43,452 bases of DNA from Tagaea sp. CACIAM 22H2 (GTDB lineage: Bacteria; Pseudomonadota; Alphaproteobacteria; CACIAM-22H2). Shown here piece by piece: positions 1 through 13,559 of this stretch; the stretch's first letter is position 1; each line of letters begins with the position of its first letter. The notes under the pieces were generated by a model, which was not told the DNA's origin, made no database searches, and was given only the letters and a program-made list of their open reading frames with translations. The translations under genes and the position numbers were made by a program. Where the stretch lies: contig PVXE01000037.1 of the NCBI GenBank assembly GCA_014444615.1, positions 1-43,452 of the forward strand, in the 5' to 3' direction.

Positions 1-212
1 TTCGACGACAGCTTGCGCAGGCCCGACGTCTTGGCCTTGGCCAGCGGCACGCGCAGGGTCATGCGGTCTTTCTCGAACGCGATCACGAACAGCTCGAGCT
101 TGTCGCCGCCAATGGTGCGGGACTCGACATCGACCACACGGCCGACCCCATGCGAGGGATAAACCACGAAGTCGCCGGGCTCGAATTTCATATCCTTGCT
201 GGTCGCCTTCAT
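1..212 (-). CDS. carD: CarD/CdnL-family transcription regulator (5' part only)
   Basis: The first 70 residues of a CarD-family protein are visible; the rest lies beyond the left edge. CarD/CdnL proteins bind the RNA polymerase beta subunit through an N-terminal Tudor-like domain and stabilise the open complex at rRNA and other promoters. The visible part has the family opening, with FEPGDFVVYPSHGVGRV at about residues 10-26 and the following strand block with FEKDRMTLRVPLAKA. The ATG at 212-210 is preceded by an AAAGGG ribosome binding site. It lies downstream of fdxA on the same strand with a 255-base gap, an arrangement common in alphaproteobacteria. The family call is secure; the length and C-terminal DNA-binding half cannot be judged here. 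Confidence 0.9.
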   Translation of the reverse strand, partial: MKATSKDMKFEPGDFVVYPSHGVGRVVDVESRTIGGDKLELFVIAFEKDRMTLRVPLAKAKTSGLRKLSS

Positions 213-368
213 CCGCTAACCCTTTCTGCAAAAACGCCCGAACCGCCCGTTTCGATCCGCTACGGGACAGCAAAAGCGTCCCCCGCCGCTTGGAAAGCGG
301 CGCCGTGAGCTGATCATTTATGAGACTTGGGCAGGCGCGGACGCGCCGTTCCTTGTACTGTTTTATTT

Positions 369-375
369 ATACCAC
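369..375 (-). promoter_or_regulatory. Possible -10 element for carD
   Basis: On the minus strand the hexamer TATAAA (TATAAAT) sits about 160 bases upstream of carD in an otherwise GC-rich gap. I do not see a convincing -35 hexamer at the right distance. It is offered only as the likeliest start of a carD transcript separate from fdxA. Confidence 0.25.
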
Positions 376-433
376 ACCCGGGCCCCGGAGTCCCGCGTTT
401 GTTGCGTACTTGGGGCTGTTATGTGACAGACGC

Positions 434-457
434 AAACCACAATATGTTGTGGTTTTT
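434..457. terminator. Intrinsic terminator hairpin between fdxA and carD
   Basis: A perfect 9-bp stem (AAACCACAA and TTGTGGTTT) closes a 4-base loop 11 bases beyond the fdxA stop codon. The T run is longer on the plus strand, but the stem lies where an fdxA terminator should be, so it may act in both directions. It separates fdxA from carD. Confidence 0.55.
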
Positions 458-467
458 CAGTCGCTTG

Positions 468-803
468 TCAGCGCTTGCCGGGTTCGGCGGAGAAGTACTT
501 GGCGAACTTGTCGGGGACGCCCTTAAATTCATCAGCGTCGTCGGGCGCGGGCGCCTTGCGCGTGATATTCGGCCATTGAGCGGCGTACTCGCGATTGACC
601 TCGATCCATTTTTCCAAATCACCGTCGGTATCCGGGAAAATGGCTTCGGGCGGGCATTCCGGCTCGCAGACGCCGCAATCGATGCACTCGTCGGGCTTGA
701 TGACGAGCATGTTCTCGCCTTCGTAGAAGCAATCGACGGGGCACACTTCGACGCAATCGGTGTACTTGCACTTGATGCAGGTATCGGTGACGACATAGGT
801 CAT
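468..803 (-). CDS. fdxA: Seven-iron ferredoxin FdxA
   Basis: A 111-residue ferredoxin with one [3Fe-4S] and one [4Fe-4S] cluster, an electron carrier of the cytoplasm. Nine cysteines are present at 9, 12, 17, 21, 25, 40, 43, 46 and 50. Residues 9, 17 and 50 match the [3Fe-4S] ligands and 21, 40, 43 and 46 the [4Fe-4S] ligands of Azotobacter ferredoxin I, each displaced by one. Length and the acidic C-terminal half are normal for the alphaproteobacterial FdxA family. The redox partner is not shown by the context. It lies between an S4 RNA-binding gene and carD, all on the same strand, an order often seen in this class. The ATG at 803 has a weak AGAGAG ribosome binding site. Confidence 0.95.
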   Translation of the reverse strand: MTYVVTDTCIKCKYTDCVEVCPVDCFYEGENMLVIKPDECIDCGVCEPECPPEAIFPDTDGDLEKWIEVNREYAAQWPNITRKAPAPDDADEFKGVPDKFAKYFSAEPGKR

Positions 804-882
804 CGCAAACGCTCTCTTCGAACCGAACGAAGCGTCGGGTTAGCACGCACCCTGGCGCCGGGCAACCCCACTCGAACTCGGG

Positions 883-1158
883 TCAATTTGAAGGGAATAG
901 ATCGGTGTAGAGCAGCGCCGCCTCTTCCGCGCCGCCGCGCCGTTCGCCCAACGCCTCGACCCGCACAGTGCGCAGCTTCGATCCCTGGCTGAAGGTCAGC
1001 ACGTCGCCGACTTTGAGCGGGTGGCCTTTGTCCAGGCGATGGCCGTGGCCGCGCACGCGGCCCTTTTCGCAGGCTTCCTGCGCAAGCGCCCGCGTGCGGA
1101 AGAAGCGCGCGTGCCACAGCCATATATCCAGGCGAATCCGGGGCGTCGTCGCGGTCAC
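883..1158 (-). CDS. S4-domain RNA-binding protein (Hsp15-like)
   Basis: A 91-residue protein made almost entirely of one S4 RNA-binding domain, with IRLDIWLWHARFFRTRALAQ near residues 8-27 and the conserved LDKGHPLKVGDVLTF segment around residues 43-57. In Hsp15 (HslR) this fold binds stalled 50S subunits carrying peptidyl-tRNA and helps recycle them; the same role is inferred here. The start is GTG at 1158, overlapping the TGA of the upstream helicase gene (GTGA), so translation is probably coupled. An open frame continues upstream of this GTG, but it only shadows the helicase. Helicase, S4 protein, FdxA and CarD in this order form a typical alphaproteobacterial block. Confidence 0.85.
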   Translation of the reverse strand: MTATTPRIRLDIWLWHARFFRTRALAQEACEKGRVRGHGHRLDKGHPLKVGDVLTFSQGSKLRTVRVEALGERRGGAEEAALLYTDLFPSN

Positions 1159-3584
1159 GGATCGACCAATTTCCCCAAAGCGGCGAAAGGCGAATCCGTG
1201 TCGATCGCTTTCTCGGGCCGCGCTTTGCGCGGGCGCTTGGCCACGAACTTGACCGCGTCGCCGTCGCGCACCGCGCGATAGCCGAGTGCGGCGACCACCG
1301 CCGGCAGGGCAACGGCATCGCAATCGACCAGCTTCGCCAAAGCCGGATCGAGCGCGAAGGCCCCGCGCTTGGAAAGGGCGGCCAGCGCTTGCGACATTTT
1401 GTCCAAGCGGTCGGCGCGCACGTAAAGCGGTCCGGCGGGGAAATAGAGGCAGGCGGCCATCGCTTCGTCCGAGCCCGCCGCGCGCGGCAGGCTGGCACGA
1501 CCGCCTTGCGTGAGCGGCATCGGTTGGCCGCGCCACACCGACCACAGTAAGGCGCGAAGCTTCGTCCCCGCCTGATCCTTCAACGCGGGTACATACGCGC
1601 CGAAGCTCGCGAACTTCACGCCTTCGCGCGTCAGGCTGCCCCGCGTCGAACCATCGAGGGCGAACTCGCCCGCGATCGCGCCCAGGGCCGCGACCAATTG
1701 GAACGCGAGGCCGCGCGCCGCCCCGGTCAAGGCCGCATCGCGCAAGCGGAACAAGGGTGCCGCATGGGCGCGCACGTGATCGCTCAGGAACTTCGCCAGA
1801 CGCTTTTGCACGAGCTGGCGCTGCGCAGGCTCCAACAGATCGGCGCGTGCCAAAACGATCTCCGGCTCCAGCGCTGACGGGCCGGGGCCAAGGCGTGCCA
1901 CCAACTGGCCGCGCCACAGGATACGCGCCTGCGCGTCGAGGGCGAATTGCGCATCCGGGTCGTCCGCAAATATCGCCACGCGCGCGGTCGCGTCGCGGCG
2001 CAAGGCGCGATTGGCGGCGGCGCGTACCTTTTCCGCCCCGCCCGCAAGGCTGGGATCGGGGATGAACTCGAAGCCGCGCAATTGCCCGGCATGCACGCCT
2101 TCGACCGCGACCTCGCCCGCCGCTGAAACGCTGGCAAGAAGCTCGTCGCCGTCTTCCAGCTTGCGCACCAGCACGGCGTTGCGCCGGTCGACGAAACGCT
2201 GCGTGAGCCGCTCGTGCAGCGCATCGGACAAGCGGTCCTCGACCTCGCGCGCACGGTCCTGGAAGGTCGCGGCATCGGCGAGCCAATCTTCGCGATGCGA
2301 CACATAGGTCCAAATACGGATGCCGGCGATGCGCTCCAGCAGCTTTTCGATATCGCCTTGGGCGTCGTCCAGATCGGCGATGCGCTTGGCGACCCAATCG
2401 GGCGGCAAACGGCCGGGCTTCTCCGCCAGATGCCCGAAGATGCGCGCTTGCAGGCGCGTATGCGCATCCGATATCGCCTTGCGGAAATCGGGAATGCGCG
2501 CGACGTCCCACAGCAGCGCGACGCGGCCTTGCGCCTTCTTGGCGATTTCCGGATCGCGCGCCAAGGCTTGCAGCGCCTTGTAATCGTCGGGCTCGCGCAC
2601 GCGGATCAGATCGGCGCGCGGGCTGCGCGCATCGAGTGTCGCGAGCAATCCATCAAGGCTGCGGAAGTCGAGATTGGCATTGCGCCAATAGGCGTGTTCC
2701 AGGCGCGGATAGGCGTGATCCTCGATCGCGCGGATCGTTTCGGGATCGAGGGCCCCCATATCCGCCGTCGTGCCGAACGTGCCGTCGTTCATATGCCGGC
2801 CCGCGCGGCCCGCGATCTGGCCCAGCTCCGGATCCGTCAGGCGGCGCATATGCCGCCCGTCGAATTTCGCCAGCTGCGCGAAGGCCACATGGTCGATATC
2901 CATGTTGAGGCCCATGCCGATCGCATCGGTCGCAACCAGATAATCGACGTCGCCCGATTGATAGAGCGCCACCTGCGCGTTGCGCGTGCGGGGGCTCAAG
3001 CCGCCGAAAACCAGGGCGCAGCCGCCGCGCTGGCGACGCACGAGTTCGGCGATCGAATAGACTTCCGCCGCCGAGAACGCGACCACGGCCGAGCGGCGCG
3101 GCAGGCGCGTGATCTTGCGCGGGCCCGTATAGGTCAGCGTCGAGAAGCGGGGCCGTTCGATGAATTCGGCTTCCGGCACCAGCGACCGGATCAAGCGCTT
3201 GGCGGAGGACGCCCCCATGAACATCGTTTCGTCGCGCCCGCGCGCATGCAGGAGCCGGTCGGTGAACACATGGCCGCGCTCGCGGTCGGCCATCATCTGG
3301 ATCTCGTCGACCGCCAGGAACGACACGTCGCGATCCATCGGCATCGCTTCGACGGTGCAGACGAACCAGCGCGCGTAAGGCGGGACGATCCGTTCCTCGC
3401 CCGTCACCAAGGCGACCGCGTTCTTGCCCTTGGCGGCGACGATGCGCTCGTAATTCTCGCGCGCCAGCAGGCGCAGCGGAAAGCCGATCATCCCCGACGA
3501 ATGGCCGAGCATCCGCGTCACGGCGAGATGCGTCTTGCCGGTATTGGTGGGCCCGAGAACCGCGGTGATCTTGGGACTCGCCAT
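1155..3584 (-). CDS. SUV3-like ATP-dependent RNA helicase
   Basis: An 809-residue superfamily 2 helicase of the SUV3 type, related to the mitochondrial degradosome helicase. Walker A is GPTNTGKT at residues 11-18, the DExH-like box is DEIQ at 93-96, a motif III-like MGASSAKR follows near 138, and motif VI is QIAGRAGR near 285. The long C-terminal half (about 350-809) contains the SUV3 C-terminal region and an Ala/Arg-rich tail without a domain I recognise. The expected role is unwinding structured or double-stranded RNA in turnover. Its stop codon overlaps the start of the S4 protein gene, which supports a shared RNA-related role. The 5' end is 94 bases from htpG, transcribed divergently. Confidence 0.85.
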   Translation of the reverse strand: MASPKITAVLGPTNTGKTHLAVTRMLGHSSGMIGFPLRLLARENYERIVAAKGKNAVALVTGEERIVPPYARWFVCTVEAMPMDRDVSFLAVDEIQMMADRERGHVFTDRLLHARGRDETMFMGASSAKRLIRSLVPEAEFIERPRFSTLTYTGPRKITRLPRRSAVVAFSAAEVYSIAELVRRQRGGCALVFGGLSPRTRNAQVALYQSGDVDYLVATDAIGMGLNMDIDHVAFAQLAKFDGRHMRRLTDPELGQIAGRAGRHMNDGTFGTTADMGALDPETIRAIEDHAYPRLEHAYWRNANLDFRSLDGLLATLDARSPRADLIRVREPDDYKALQALARDPEIAKKAQGRVALLWDVARIPDFRKAISDAHTRLQARIFGHLAEKPGRLPPDWVAKRIADLDDAQGDIEKLLERIAGIRIWTYVSHREDWLADAATFQDRAREVEDRLSDALHERLTQRFVDRRNAVLVRKLEDGDELLASVSAAGEVAVEGVHAGQLRGFEFIPDPSLAGGAEKVRAAANRALRRDATARVAIFADDPDAQFALDAQARILWRGQLVARLGPGPSALEPEIVLARADLLEPAQRQLVQKRLAKFLSDHVRAHAAPLFRLRDAALTGAARGLAFQLVAALGAIAGEFALDGSTRGSLTREGVKFASFGAYVPALKDQAGTKLRALLWSVWRGQPMPLTQGGRASLPRAAGSDEAMAACLYFPAGPLYVRADRLDKMSQALAALSKRGAFALDPALAKLVDCDAVALPAVVAALGYRAVRDGDAVKFVAKRPRKARPEKAIDTDSPFAALGKLVDP

Positions 3585-3624
3585 AGGGTGAGTTTGGGCG
3601 GGCGAGGCCCCCGGTTCAAGCGGT

Positions 3625-3654
3625 CTTGAGGGGCCCCGAATTGGCGCCTATATA
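3625..3654 (+). promoter_or_regulatory. RpoH (sigma-32) type promoter of htpG
   Basis: CTTG at 3625-3628 and CCTATATA at 3647-3654 are separated by 18 bases. This fits the alphaproteobacterial heat-shock promoter pattern of CTTG, 17-18 bases, then C(C/T)TATNT. The predicted start near 3661 leaves a leader of about 18 bases with a GGGGA ribosome binding site before the htpG ATG. The target gene is a classical RpoH regulon member. Confidence 0.7.
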
Positions 3655-3678
3655 CGGCCGCAAATCCGGGGACGAACC

Positions 3679-5550
3679 ATGAGCCAGACCGCCGAAACCC
3701 ACGAATTCCAAGCCGAAGTCAGCCGCCTGCTGGAGATCGTCGCGCATTCGCTCTATTCCGAGCGCAAGGTTTTCCTACGCGAGCTGATCTCCAACGCCTC
3801 CGACGCCTGCGACAAGCTGCGTTTCCTCGCGACGCAAGACGAGAAGCTGGCCGAGGGCGGCACCGATTTCGCCATCGAATTGAAGGCCGACAAGGATGCC
3901 GGCACGCTGACCATCGCCGACAATGGTATTGGCATGGATCGCGACGACCTGATTTCGCATCTGGGTACGATCGCGCGTTCGGGCACGGCGGCCTTCATGA
4001 AGGCGCTGGACGAATCCAAGCGTAAAGACGTCGGCGCGATCGGCCAGTTCGGCGTGGGCTTCTATTCGGCCTTCATGGTCGCCGACAAAGTCGGCGTCAC
4101 CACCCGCAAGGCGGGGGCTGCCGAGGCCTGGCATTGGGAATCCGACGGCAAGAGCGGCTACACGGTCGTGCCGGCCGCGCGCGATGCGCGGGGCACGGAA
4201 ATCGTGCTGCACCTCAAAGACGATGCGAAGGAGTTCCTCGACGCCGATACGCTCGAGGATATCGTCAAGCGCTACTCCGACCATATCGCGATCCCGATCA
4301 AGCTGGGCGAGCGCACGCTGAACCGTGCTTCCGCGCCGTGGACGCGCGCGAAGAGCGACGTGACGGCTGAGCAGCACAAGGAATTCTATCGCCATATCGC
4401 GCACGCCTTCGACGAACCCTGGGCGACGATGCATTGGCGCGCCGAAGGTAAGATCGAGTATTCGGCGCTGCTCTACGTGCCCGAAACGCGCACGTCCGAT
4501 CTGTTTCATCCCGACCGCAAGCACGGCGTGAAGCTTTATGTGCGCCGCGTGTTCGTCAACGAAGCGCCGGAAGGCTTGCTGCCGCGCTATCTGCGCTTCC
4601 TGCGCGGCGTGGTGGATTCCGAAGACCTGCCGCTGAACGTGTCGCGCGAGATGCTGCAGAACAACCCGGTGCTGACTTTGATCCGCCAGGGTGTGACGAC
4701 GCGCGTGTTGTCGGAGCTCGAAAAGAAAGCCAAGGACGCGGCCGACTACGCCAAATTCTGGGAGAGCTTCGGCGAGGCGCTGAAGGAAGGCATTTTCGAG
4801 GATAAGGACAACGGCACGCGCGTGCTCGGCCTTGCGCGTTTCCGCTCCACCCTGCACCCCGACGGCTGGGTGTCGCTGGCCGATTACGTCGCGCGCATGA
4901 AGCCGGGCCAGGAGGCGATCCATTACATCGCCGGCGACGACCCCAAGCTGGTGGCGAAATCGCCGCATCTGGAAGGCTTCATGAAGCGCGGCGTGGAAGT
5001 GCTGTTGCTGTCCGATCCGGTCGACGAGTTCTGGATCGCGCAGACCGACGCGTTCGACGGAAAAAAGTTCAAGTCGGTGACGCGCGGTGGCGCCGATCTC
5101 GACAAGATCGCGCCCGAAGCCGACAAGAAGGACGAGGCCAAACCCGAGGAAACGTCGAGCGACGCGGCGGCGCTGATCGCGCTGTTCCGCTTGGCGTTGG
5201 GCGAGCAGGTCAAGGACGTGCGCGCGTCGCAACGCTTGGCCGAAAGTGCCGTTTGTCTCGTCGCCGACGACAGCGACATCGACATCCATTTGGAACGGAT
5301 GCTGCGCCAGCATAAGCAGCTCGGCTTCTCGGCCAAGCGCATTCTGGAGATCAACCCCGCGCACCCCACGATCAAGTCGCTGGTCGCGGCCTTGACCAAG
5401 GCCGATGGCGATACGGCGATGCAGGCGCGTTTGGGCGAAGCGGCGAAGCTGCTTTACGACCAGGCGCGGATCGTCGAAGGCGACAAGCTGGAAGATCCCG
5501 CCGCCTTCGCCAAGCGCCTGTCGCAAGCTTTGGCAGACGGCTTCATCTGA
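3679..5550 (+). CDS. htpG: Chaperone protein HtpG (Hsp90)
   Basis: A 623-residue bacterial Hsp90, an ATP-dependent cytoplasmic chaperone dimer. The GHKL ATP-binding domain is complete: RELISNASDACDK at 34-46 with catalytic Glu35 and Asn39, then DNGIGM, GTIARSG and GQFGVGFYSAFMVAD. The middle domain carries the NVSREMLQ segment with the catalytic-loop arginine, and the C-terminal dimerisation domain is present. Length is normal. A heat-shock type promoter lies just upstream. The TGA stop overlaps the ATG of kynU, so the two are probably co-translated. Confidence 0.98.
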   Translation: MSQTAETHEFQAEVSRLLEIVAHSLYSERKVFLRELISNASDACDKLRFLATQDEKLAEGGTDFAIELKADKDAGTLTIADNGIGMDRDDLISHLGTIARSGTAAFMKALDESKRKDVGAIGQFGVGFYSAFMVADKVGVTTRKAGAAEAWHWESDGKSGYTVVPAARDARGTEIVLHLKDDAKEFLDADTLEDIVKRYSDHIAIPIKLGERTLNRASAPWTRAKSDVTAEQHKEFYRHIAHAFDEPWATMHWRAEGKIEYSALLYVPETRTSDLFHPDRKHGVKLYVRRVFVNEAPEGLLPRYLRFLRGVVDSEDLPLNVSREMLQNNPVLTLIRQGVTTRVLSELEKKAKDAADYAKFWESFGEALKEGIFEDKDNGTRVLGLARFRSTLHPDGWVSLADYVARMKPGQEAIHYIAGDDPKLVAKSPHLEGFMKRGVEVLLLSDPVDEFWIAQTDAFDGKKFKSVTRGGADLDKIAPEADKKDEAKPEETSSDAAALIALFRLALGEQVKDVRASQRLAESAVCLVADDSDIDIHLERMLRQHKQLGFSAKRILEINPAHPTIKSLVAALTKADGDTAMQARLGEAAKLLYDQARIVEGDKLEDPAAFAKRLSQALADGFI

Positions 5551-6815
5551 TGGCGGCGCGCGCGCGGCCCTCCCCTTTCGCCGCGTCGCTGCCCGCCCGC
5601 GCCGATGCCAAGGCGATGGATGCGGCCGACCCGCTGGCGTCCGCGCGCCATCTGTTTAGCCTGCCGCCAGGGGCGATTTATCTGGACGGCAACTCACTGG
5701 GCGCTTTGCCGCGCGCCACGCCCGCACGCTTGCAAGACGTCGTGCGCGACGAATGGGGCGGCGACCTGATCGCGTCGTGGAACAAACATGGCTGGATCGA
5801 TCTGGCGCGGCGCGTGGGCGACAAGATCGCCAAGCTGATCGGCGCCGAGGCAAACACGGTGAGCGTGGGCGACTCCACCTCGATCGCGCTGTTCAAAGTT
5901 CTGGCCGATGCGCTGGCGCGCAATCCCGGCCGAAAGACGATCCTGTCGGAGCGCGGCAATTTCCCGACCGATCTTTATATGGCCGAAGGTTTGGCCGCGT
6001 TGCTGGGCCAAGGTCATCGCCTGGAACTGGTCGAGCGCGTCGATGATATCGGCGACGACGTCGCCGTCGTGATGCTGACCCATGTCGATTATCGAACGGG
6101 TGCGATGCACGACATGGCAGCGATCACCGCCAAGGCGCATGCGGCCGGGGCACGGGTGATTTGGGACTTGGCGCATTCAGCCGGCGCGCTGCCCGTCGAT
6201 CTTGCCGGGGCCAAAGCCGATTACGCGGTCGGCTGCGGCTACAAATATCTGAACGGCGGGCCGGGCGCGCCGGCGTTCCTCTACGTCGCGCCGCGCCATC
6301 ACGAAGGCTTCCGCCAGCCGCTGCAAGGCTGGCTGGGGCATGCGGCACCCTTCGCGTTCGAGCCGGCGTATCGCCCTGCCGCGGGCATCGCGGGGGCGAC
6401 GACCGGCACGCCGCCGATCCTGTCGCTGGCCGCCTTGGAAGTCGGCGTCGATACGCTGCTGCGTTTTCCGATGGTGGAGCTGCGCGCGAAATCGGAAGCG
6501 CTGACCGAGATTTTCCGCACGCTGGTGCAGTCGCGCGCGGCGGAACTCGGCCTCGAATGCGTTTCGCCCGCCGCGCCCGAAGCGCGCGGCAGCCAGATTT
6601 CGTTCTGCCACGAACACGCCTACGCGATCGTGCAAGCCTTGATCGCGCAGGGCGTGACCGGCGATTTCCGCGCGCCCGATATTCTGCGCTTCGGCTTCGC
6701 GCCGCTTTACGTGCGCTATGTCGATGCGTGGGATGCGGCGGCGCATCTGGTCGATACGATCGAAAGCCGACGCTTCGACGACGAAAAGTTCCGCCGCCGC
6801 CAAGCGGTTACGTGA
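5550..6815 (+). CDS. kynU: Kynureninase
   Basis: A 421-residue PLP-dependent enzyme that hydrolyses L-kynurenine to anthranilate and alanine, or 3-hydroxykynurenine to 3-hydroxyanthranilate. Family marks are YLDGNSLGALP at 44-54, the PLP-contacting IWDLAHSAGALP with Asp206, and the Schiff-base lysine Lys232 in GYKYLNGGPGAP. The first 22 residues may be extra, as a second ATG gives Met23, but the ATG at 5550 overlaps the htpG stop by one base and favours coupling. No tryptophan dioxygenase or formamidase gene is nearby, so the other pathway steps must be elsewhere. Pairing with htpG is unusual and implies heat-inducible expression. Confidence 0.93.
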   Translation: MAARARPSPFAASLPARADAKAMDAADPLASARHLFSLPPGAIYLDGNSLGALPRATPARLQDVVRDEWGGDLIASWNKHGWIDLARRVGDKIAKLIGAEANTVSVGDSTSIALFKVLADALARNPGRKTILSERGNFPTDLYMAEGLAALLGQGHRLELVERVDDIGDDVAVVMLTHVDYRTGAMHDMAAITAKAHAAGARVIWDLAHSAGALPVDLAGAKADYAVGCGYKYLNGGPGAPAFLYVAPRHHEGFRQPLQGWLGHAAPFAFEPAYRPAAGIAGATTGTPPILSLAALEVGVDTLLRFPMVELRAKSEALTEIFRTLVQSRAAELGLECVSPAAPEARGSQISFCHEHAYAIVQALIAQGVTGDFRAPDILRFGFAPLYVRYVDAWDAAAHLVDTIESRRFDDEKFRRRQAVT

Positions 6816-6854
6816 CGGCCGGGATTAATCGCCCGCTTGCCCCGTTTTCGGGGC

Positions 6855-7151
6855 ATGAAAGCCCGAACCATTCCCCTGACGCTGGCCCTGGGCGTGTTTT
6901 GCGCCGTCCCGGCCTTCGCGCAGACGTCCTCGCCCGCCCCCATCCCGCCGCAAGCCGACAGTCCCGAGGCGGTTGCCCGTGACGGCGTCGCTAAGCTGCT
7001 GCAGGCGTTGAAGCTGTTCGTCGATAACCTGCCGCAATACGCGGCACCGGAGATCGACGCGCAGGGCAATATCGTGATCCGCCGTCTGAATCCCCCGACG
7101 GCGCGGCGCGATACGCCCCCGCCGCAGGAGAGCGATTCGCTACCGCTCTAA
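6855..7151 (+). CDS. Small secreted conserved hypothetical protein
   Basis: A 98-residue protein with a signal peptide: a basic start (MKAR), a hydrophobic core, and a probable cleavage after AFA near residue 18-19. The mature part is short and proline-rich at both ends. Its middle has an amphipathic segment (AKLLQALKLFVDNLPQY) followed by EIDAQGNIVIRRLNPP, which resembles short alphaproteobacterial secreted proteins of unknown function. The ATG at 6855 is preferred over a TTG six codons upstream because the signal peptide begins there. It lies 39 bases after kynU on the same strand and ends at a clear terminator. No function can be assigned. Confidence 0.65.
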   Translation: MKARTIPLTLALGVFCAVPAFAQTSSPAPIPPQADSPEAVARDGVAKLLQALKLFVDNLPQYAAPEIDAQGNIVIRRLNPPTARRDTPPPQESDSLPL

Positions 7152-7155
7152 AACG

Positions 7156-7185
7156 AAAAACCCCGGCGCTTGCACGCCGGGGTTT
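7156..7185. terminator. Bidirectional terminator between the secreted-protein gene and acnA
   Basis: A perfect 8-bp stem, CCCCGGCG at 7161-7168 and CGCCGGGG at 7175-7182, closes a 6-base loop. Five A residues precede it and three T residues follow, so it can serve both converging transcripts. It lies between the two convergent stop codons. Confidence 0.85.
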
Positions 7186-7211
7186 CCATTCGCCGTATTC
7201 GGCCTTCCGGC

Positions 7212-9902
<2,691 letters not shown>

Positions 9903-10098
9903 CGAGCCTATCTCCTCGGTATTGGGCGGCCGTTGCGGCCCTCCCGGGACGGGGGTGACGTAGCACGAATTCCAAGACAAGTCGAAACCCATGCCGCTTG
10001 CGGGGGTTTATCATGCCCCCGTCAACAACCTGTTAACCCGCACCGGGGCAAGTTACGGGATCGACTGTCCCGTTCCGGGACCGATCCTGGAGGCGCGT

Positions 10099-12621
<2,523 letters not shown>

Positions 12622-12622
12622 T

Positions 12623-12643
12623 CGGGCCCCGGCCGGCGGCCCG
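12623..12643. terminator. GC-rich hairpin between convergent genes
   Basis: CGGGCC at 12623-12628 pairs with GGCCCG at 12638-12643 between the kinase stop and the hydrolase stop. There is no T run, so termination here is a guess based on position. Confidence 0.3.
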
Positions 12644-12644
12644 G

Positions 12645-13409
12645 CTATCCCGGCGCAAAAAAGCGTGTCAGGCGGTCGTGCACCGCGTTGCGCGCTTGGA
12701 ATTGCGGCTGATGCGCGCTGTCGGGAACAAGCCAGGTTTCGCATGGCCCCGACACCGCGCGCGCGATCCGCGCCAATTGACCGGGGGTGCCGTATTCGTC
12801 GTCGGCCCCCTGCAATGCCAGCAACCAAGCGCCGACCGGTCTTATTTCGGCTTCGATATTCCAGAAGGCGAAAGGGGCCGACAGCCAAATATCCGCCCAG
12901 GCGAAGAACAGCGCTTCCGTTCCCGCCCCGTGATAGCGCGCCAGACGCTGCTTCAAATCGGTCGTGCGCCAGGCTTCGACGGCTTTTTCGATGCCCGTGC
13001 GCGTTACGGGCTCGACGAAGACATGCGCCGCCATCGTCGCGATTCGTCCGTAGCGGGTGGGATCGAACGCCCCCGCCAGCAGCGCGATCGAACCGCCGTC
13101 GGAATGGCCCAGCAGGTCCGCCGACGCGATCCCGGCCGCGTCCAGCACCTCGCCCAATAGCCGCGCTTCGCGATGCAGATAATCGCTACGGCGCTTCTCG
13201 ACGATCGGATCGGAGGCGCCATGGCCGAAACGCTCGTAGACGAAGCCTGGCCGCTTGGTGGCGGCACATAACGCGTCGGGGAAATCGCGCCATTGCGCGA
13301 TCGAACCCAGGCCTTCGTGCAGAAAGACGATCGGGGTGCCGGCCGCCGATTCCGGCCAAATTCGGCGAAAGGCGACGCGTCCTTGCGTCAACGTCAGGCG
13401 GTCGTGCAT
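12645..13409 (-). CDS. Alpha/beta-fold hydrolase
   Basis: A 254-residue alpha/beta hydrolase. The oxyanion region is FLHEGLGS at 29-36, the nucleophile elbow is GHSDGG with Ser103, and the likely catalytic acid and histidine are in the C-terminal VPDSAHQPQF. Length suits a compact cytoplasmic esterase or C-C hydrolase, and no signal peptide is seen. The substrate cannot be deduced. The gene is transcribed divergently from the acyl-CoA ligase/ABC importer cluster with 150 bases between them, so a role in processing the imported substrate is possible but only inferred. It could be a stand-alone esterase. Confidence 0.8.
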   Translation of the reverse strand: MHDRLTLTQGRVAFRRIWPESAAGTPIVFLHEGLGSIAQWRDFPDALCAATKRPGFVYERFGHGASDPIVEKRRSDYLHREARLLGEVLDAAGIASADLLGHSDGGSIALLAGAFDPTRYGRIATMAAHVFVEPVTRTGIEKAVEAWRTTDLKQRLARYHGAGTEALFFAWADIWLSAPFAFWNIEAEIRPVGAWLLALQGADDEYGTPGQLARIARAVSGPCETWLVPDSAHQPQFQARNAVHDRLTRFFAPG

Positions 13410-13421
13410 CGCGGCGCTTTC

Positions 13422-13450
13422 TTGACCTGTCCGAAATTTACCTGCTTAAC
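13422..13450 (+). promoter_or_regulatory. Candidate sigma-70 promoter of the ligase/ABC importer operon
   Basis: TTGACC at 13422-13427 and CTTAAC at 13445-13450 are 17 bases apart in the divergent gap, about 110 bases before the ligase ATG. The spacing is ideal and the -35 is good; the -10 is fair. Confidence 0.45.
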
Positions 13451-13559
13451 TCGGGCCGCAATACCGAACGGCACCGGCGCCGTCGCGGCCGCACTATAGC
13501 CCGGCCAACGACGGCGAACAGAGTTCCGGCGGAACAGGGTAGAACGGGACGTCGATACG

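Noticed and set aside
320..526. Open frames on the plus strand between carD and fdxA
   Set aside because: They run antisense into fdxA, lack a ribosome binding site and have no recognisable protein features.
2214..3629. Long open frame on the plus strand antisense to the helicase gene
   Set aside because: Its product is Arg/His/Asp-rich low-complexity with no family features; the other strand encodes a clear helicase. Long antisense frames are a by-product of high GC at third positions.
3655..3678. Possible ROSE-type RNA thermometer before htpG
   Set aside because: The predicted leader is only about 18 bases, too short for a ROSE element; the RpoH-like promoter explains heat control.
3775..5526. 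583-codon open frame antisense to htpG
   Set aside because: HtpG is unambiguous on the plus strand, and the antisense product has only biased composition.
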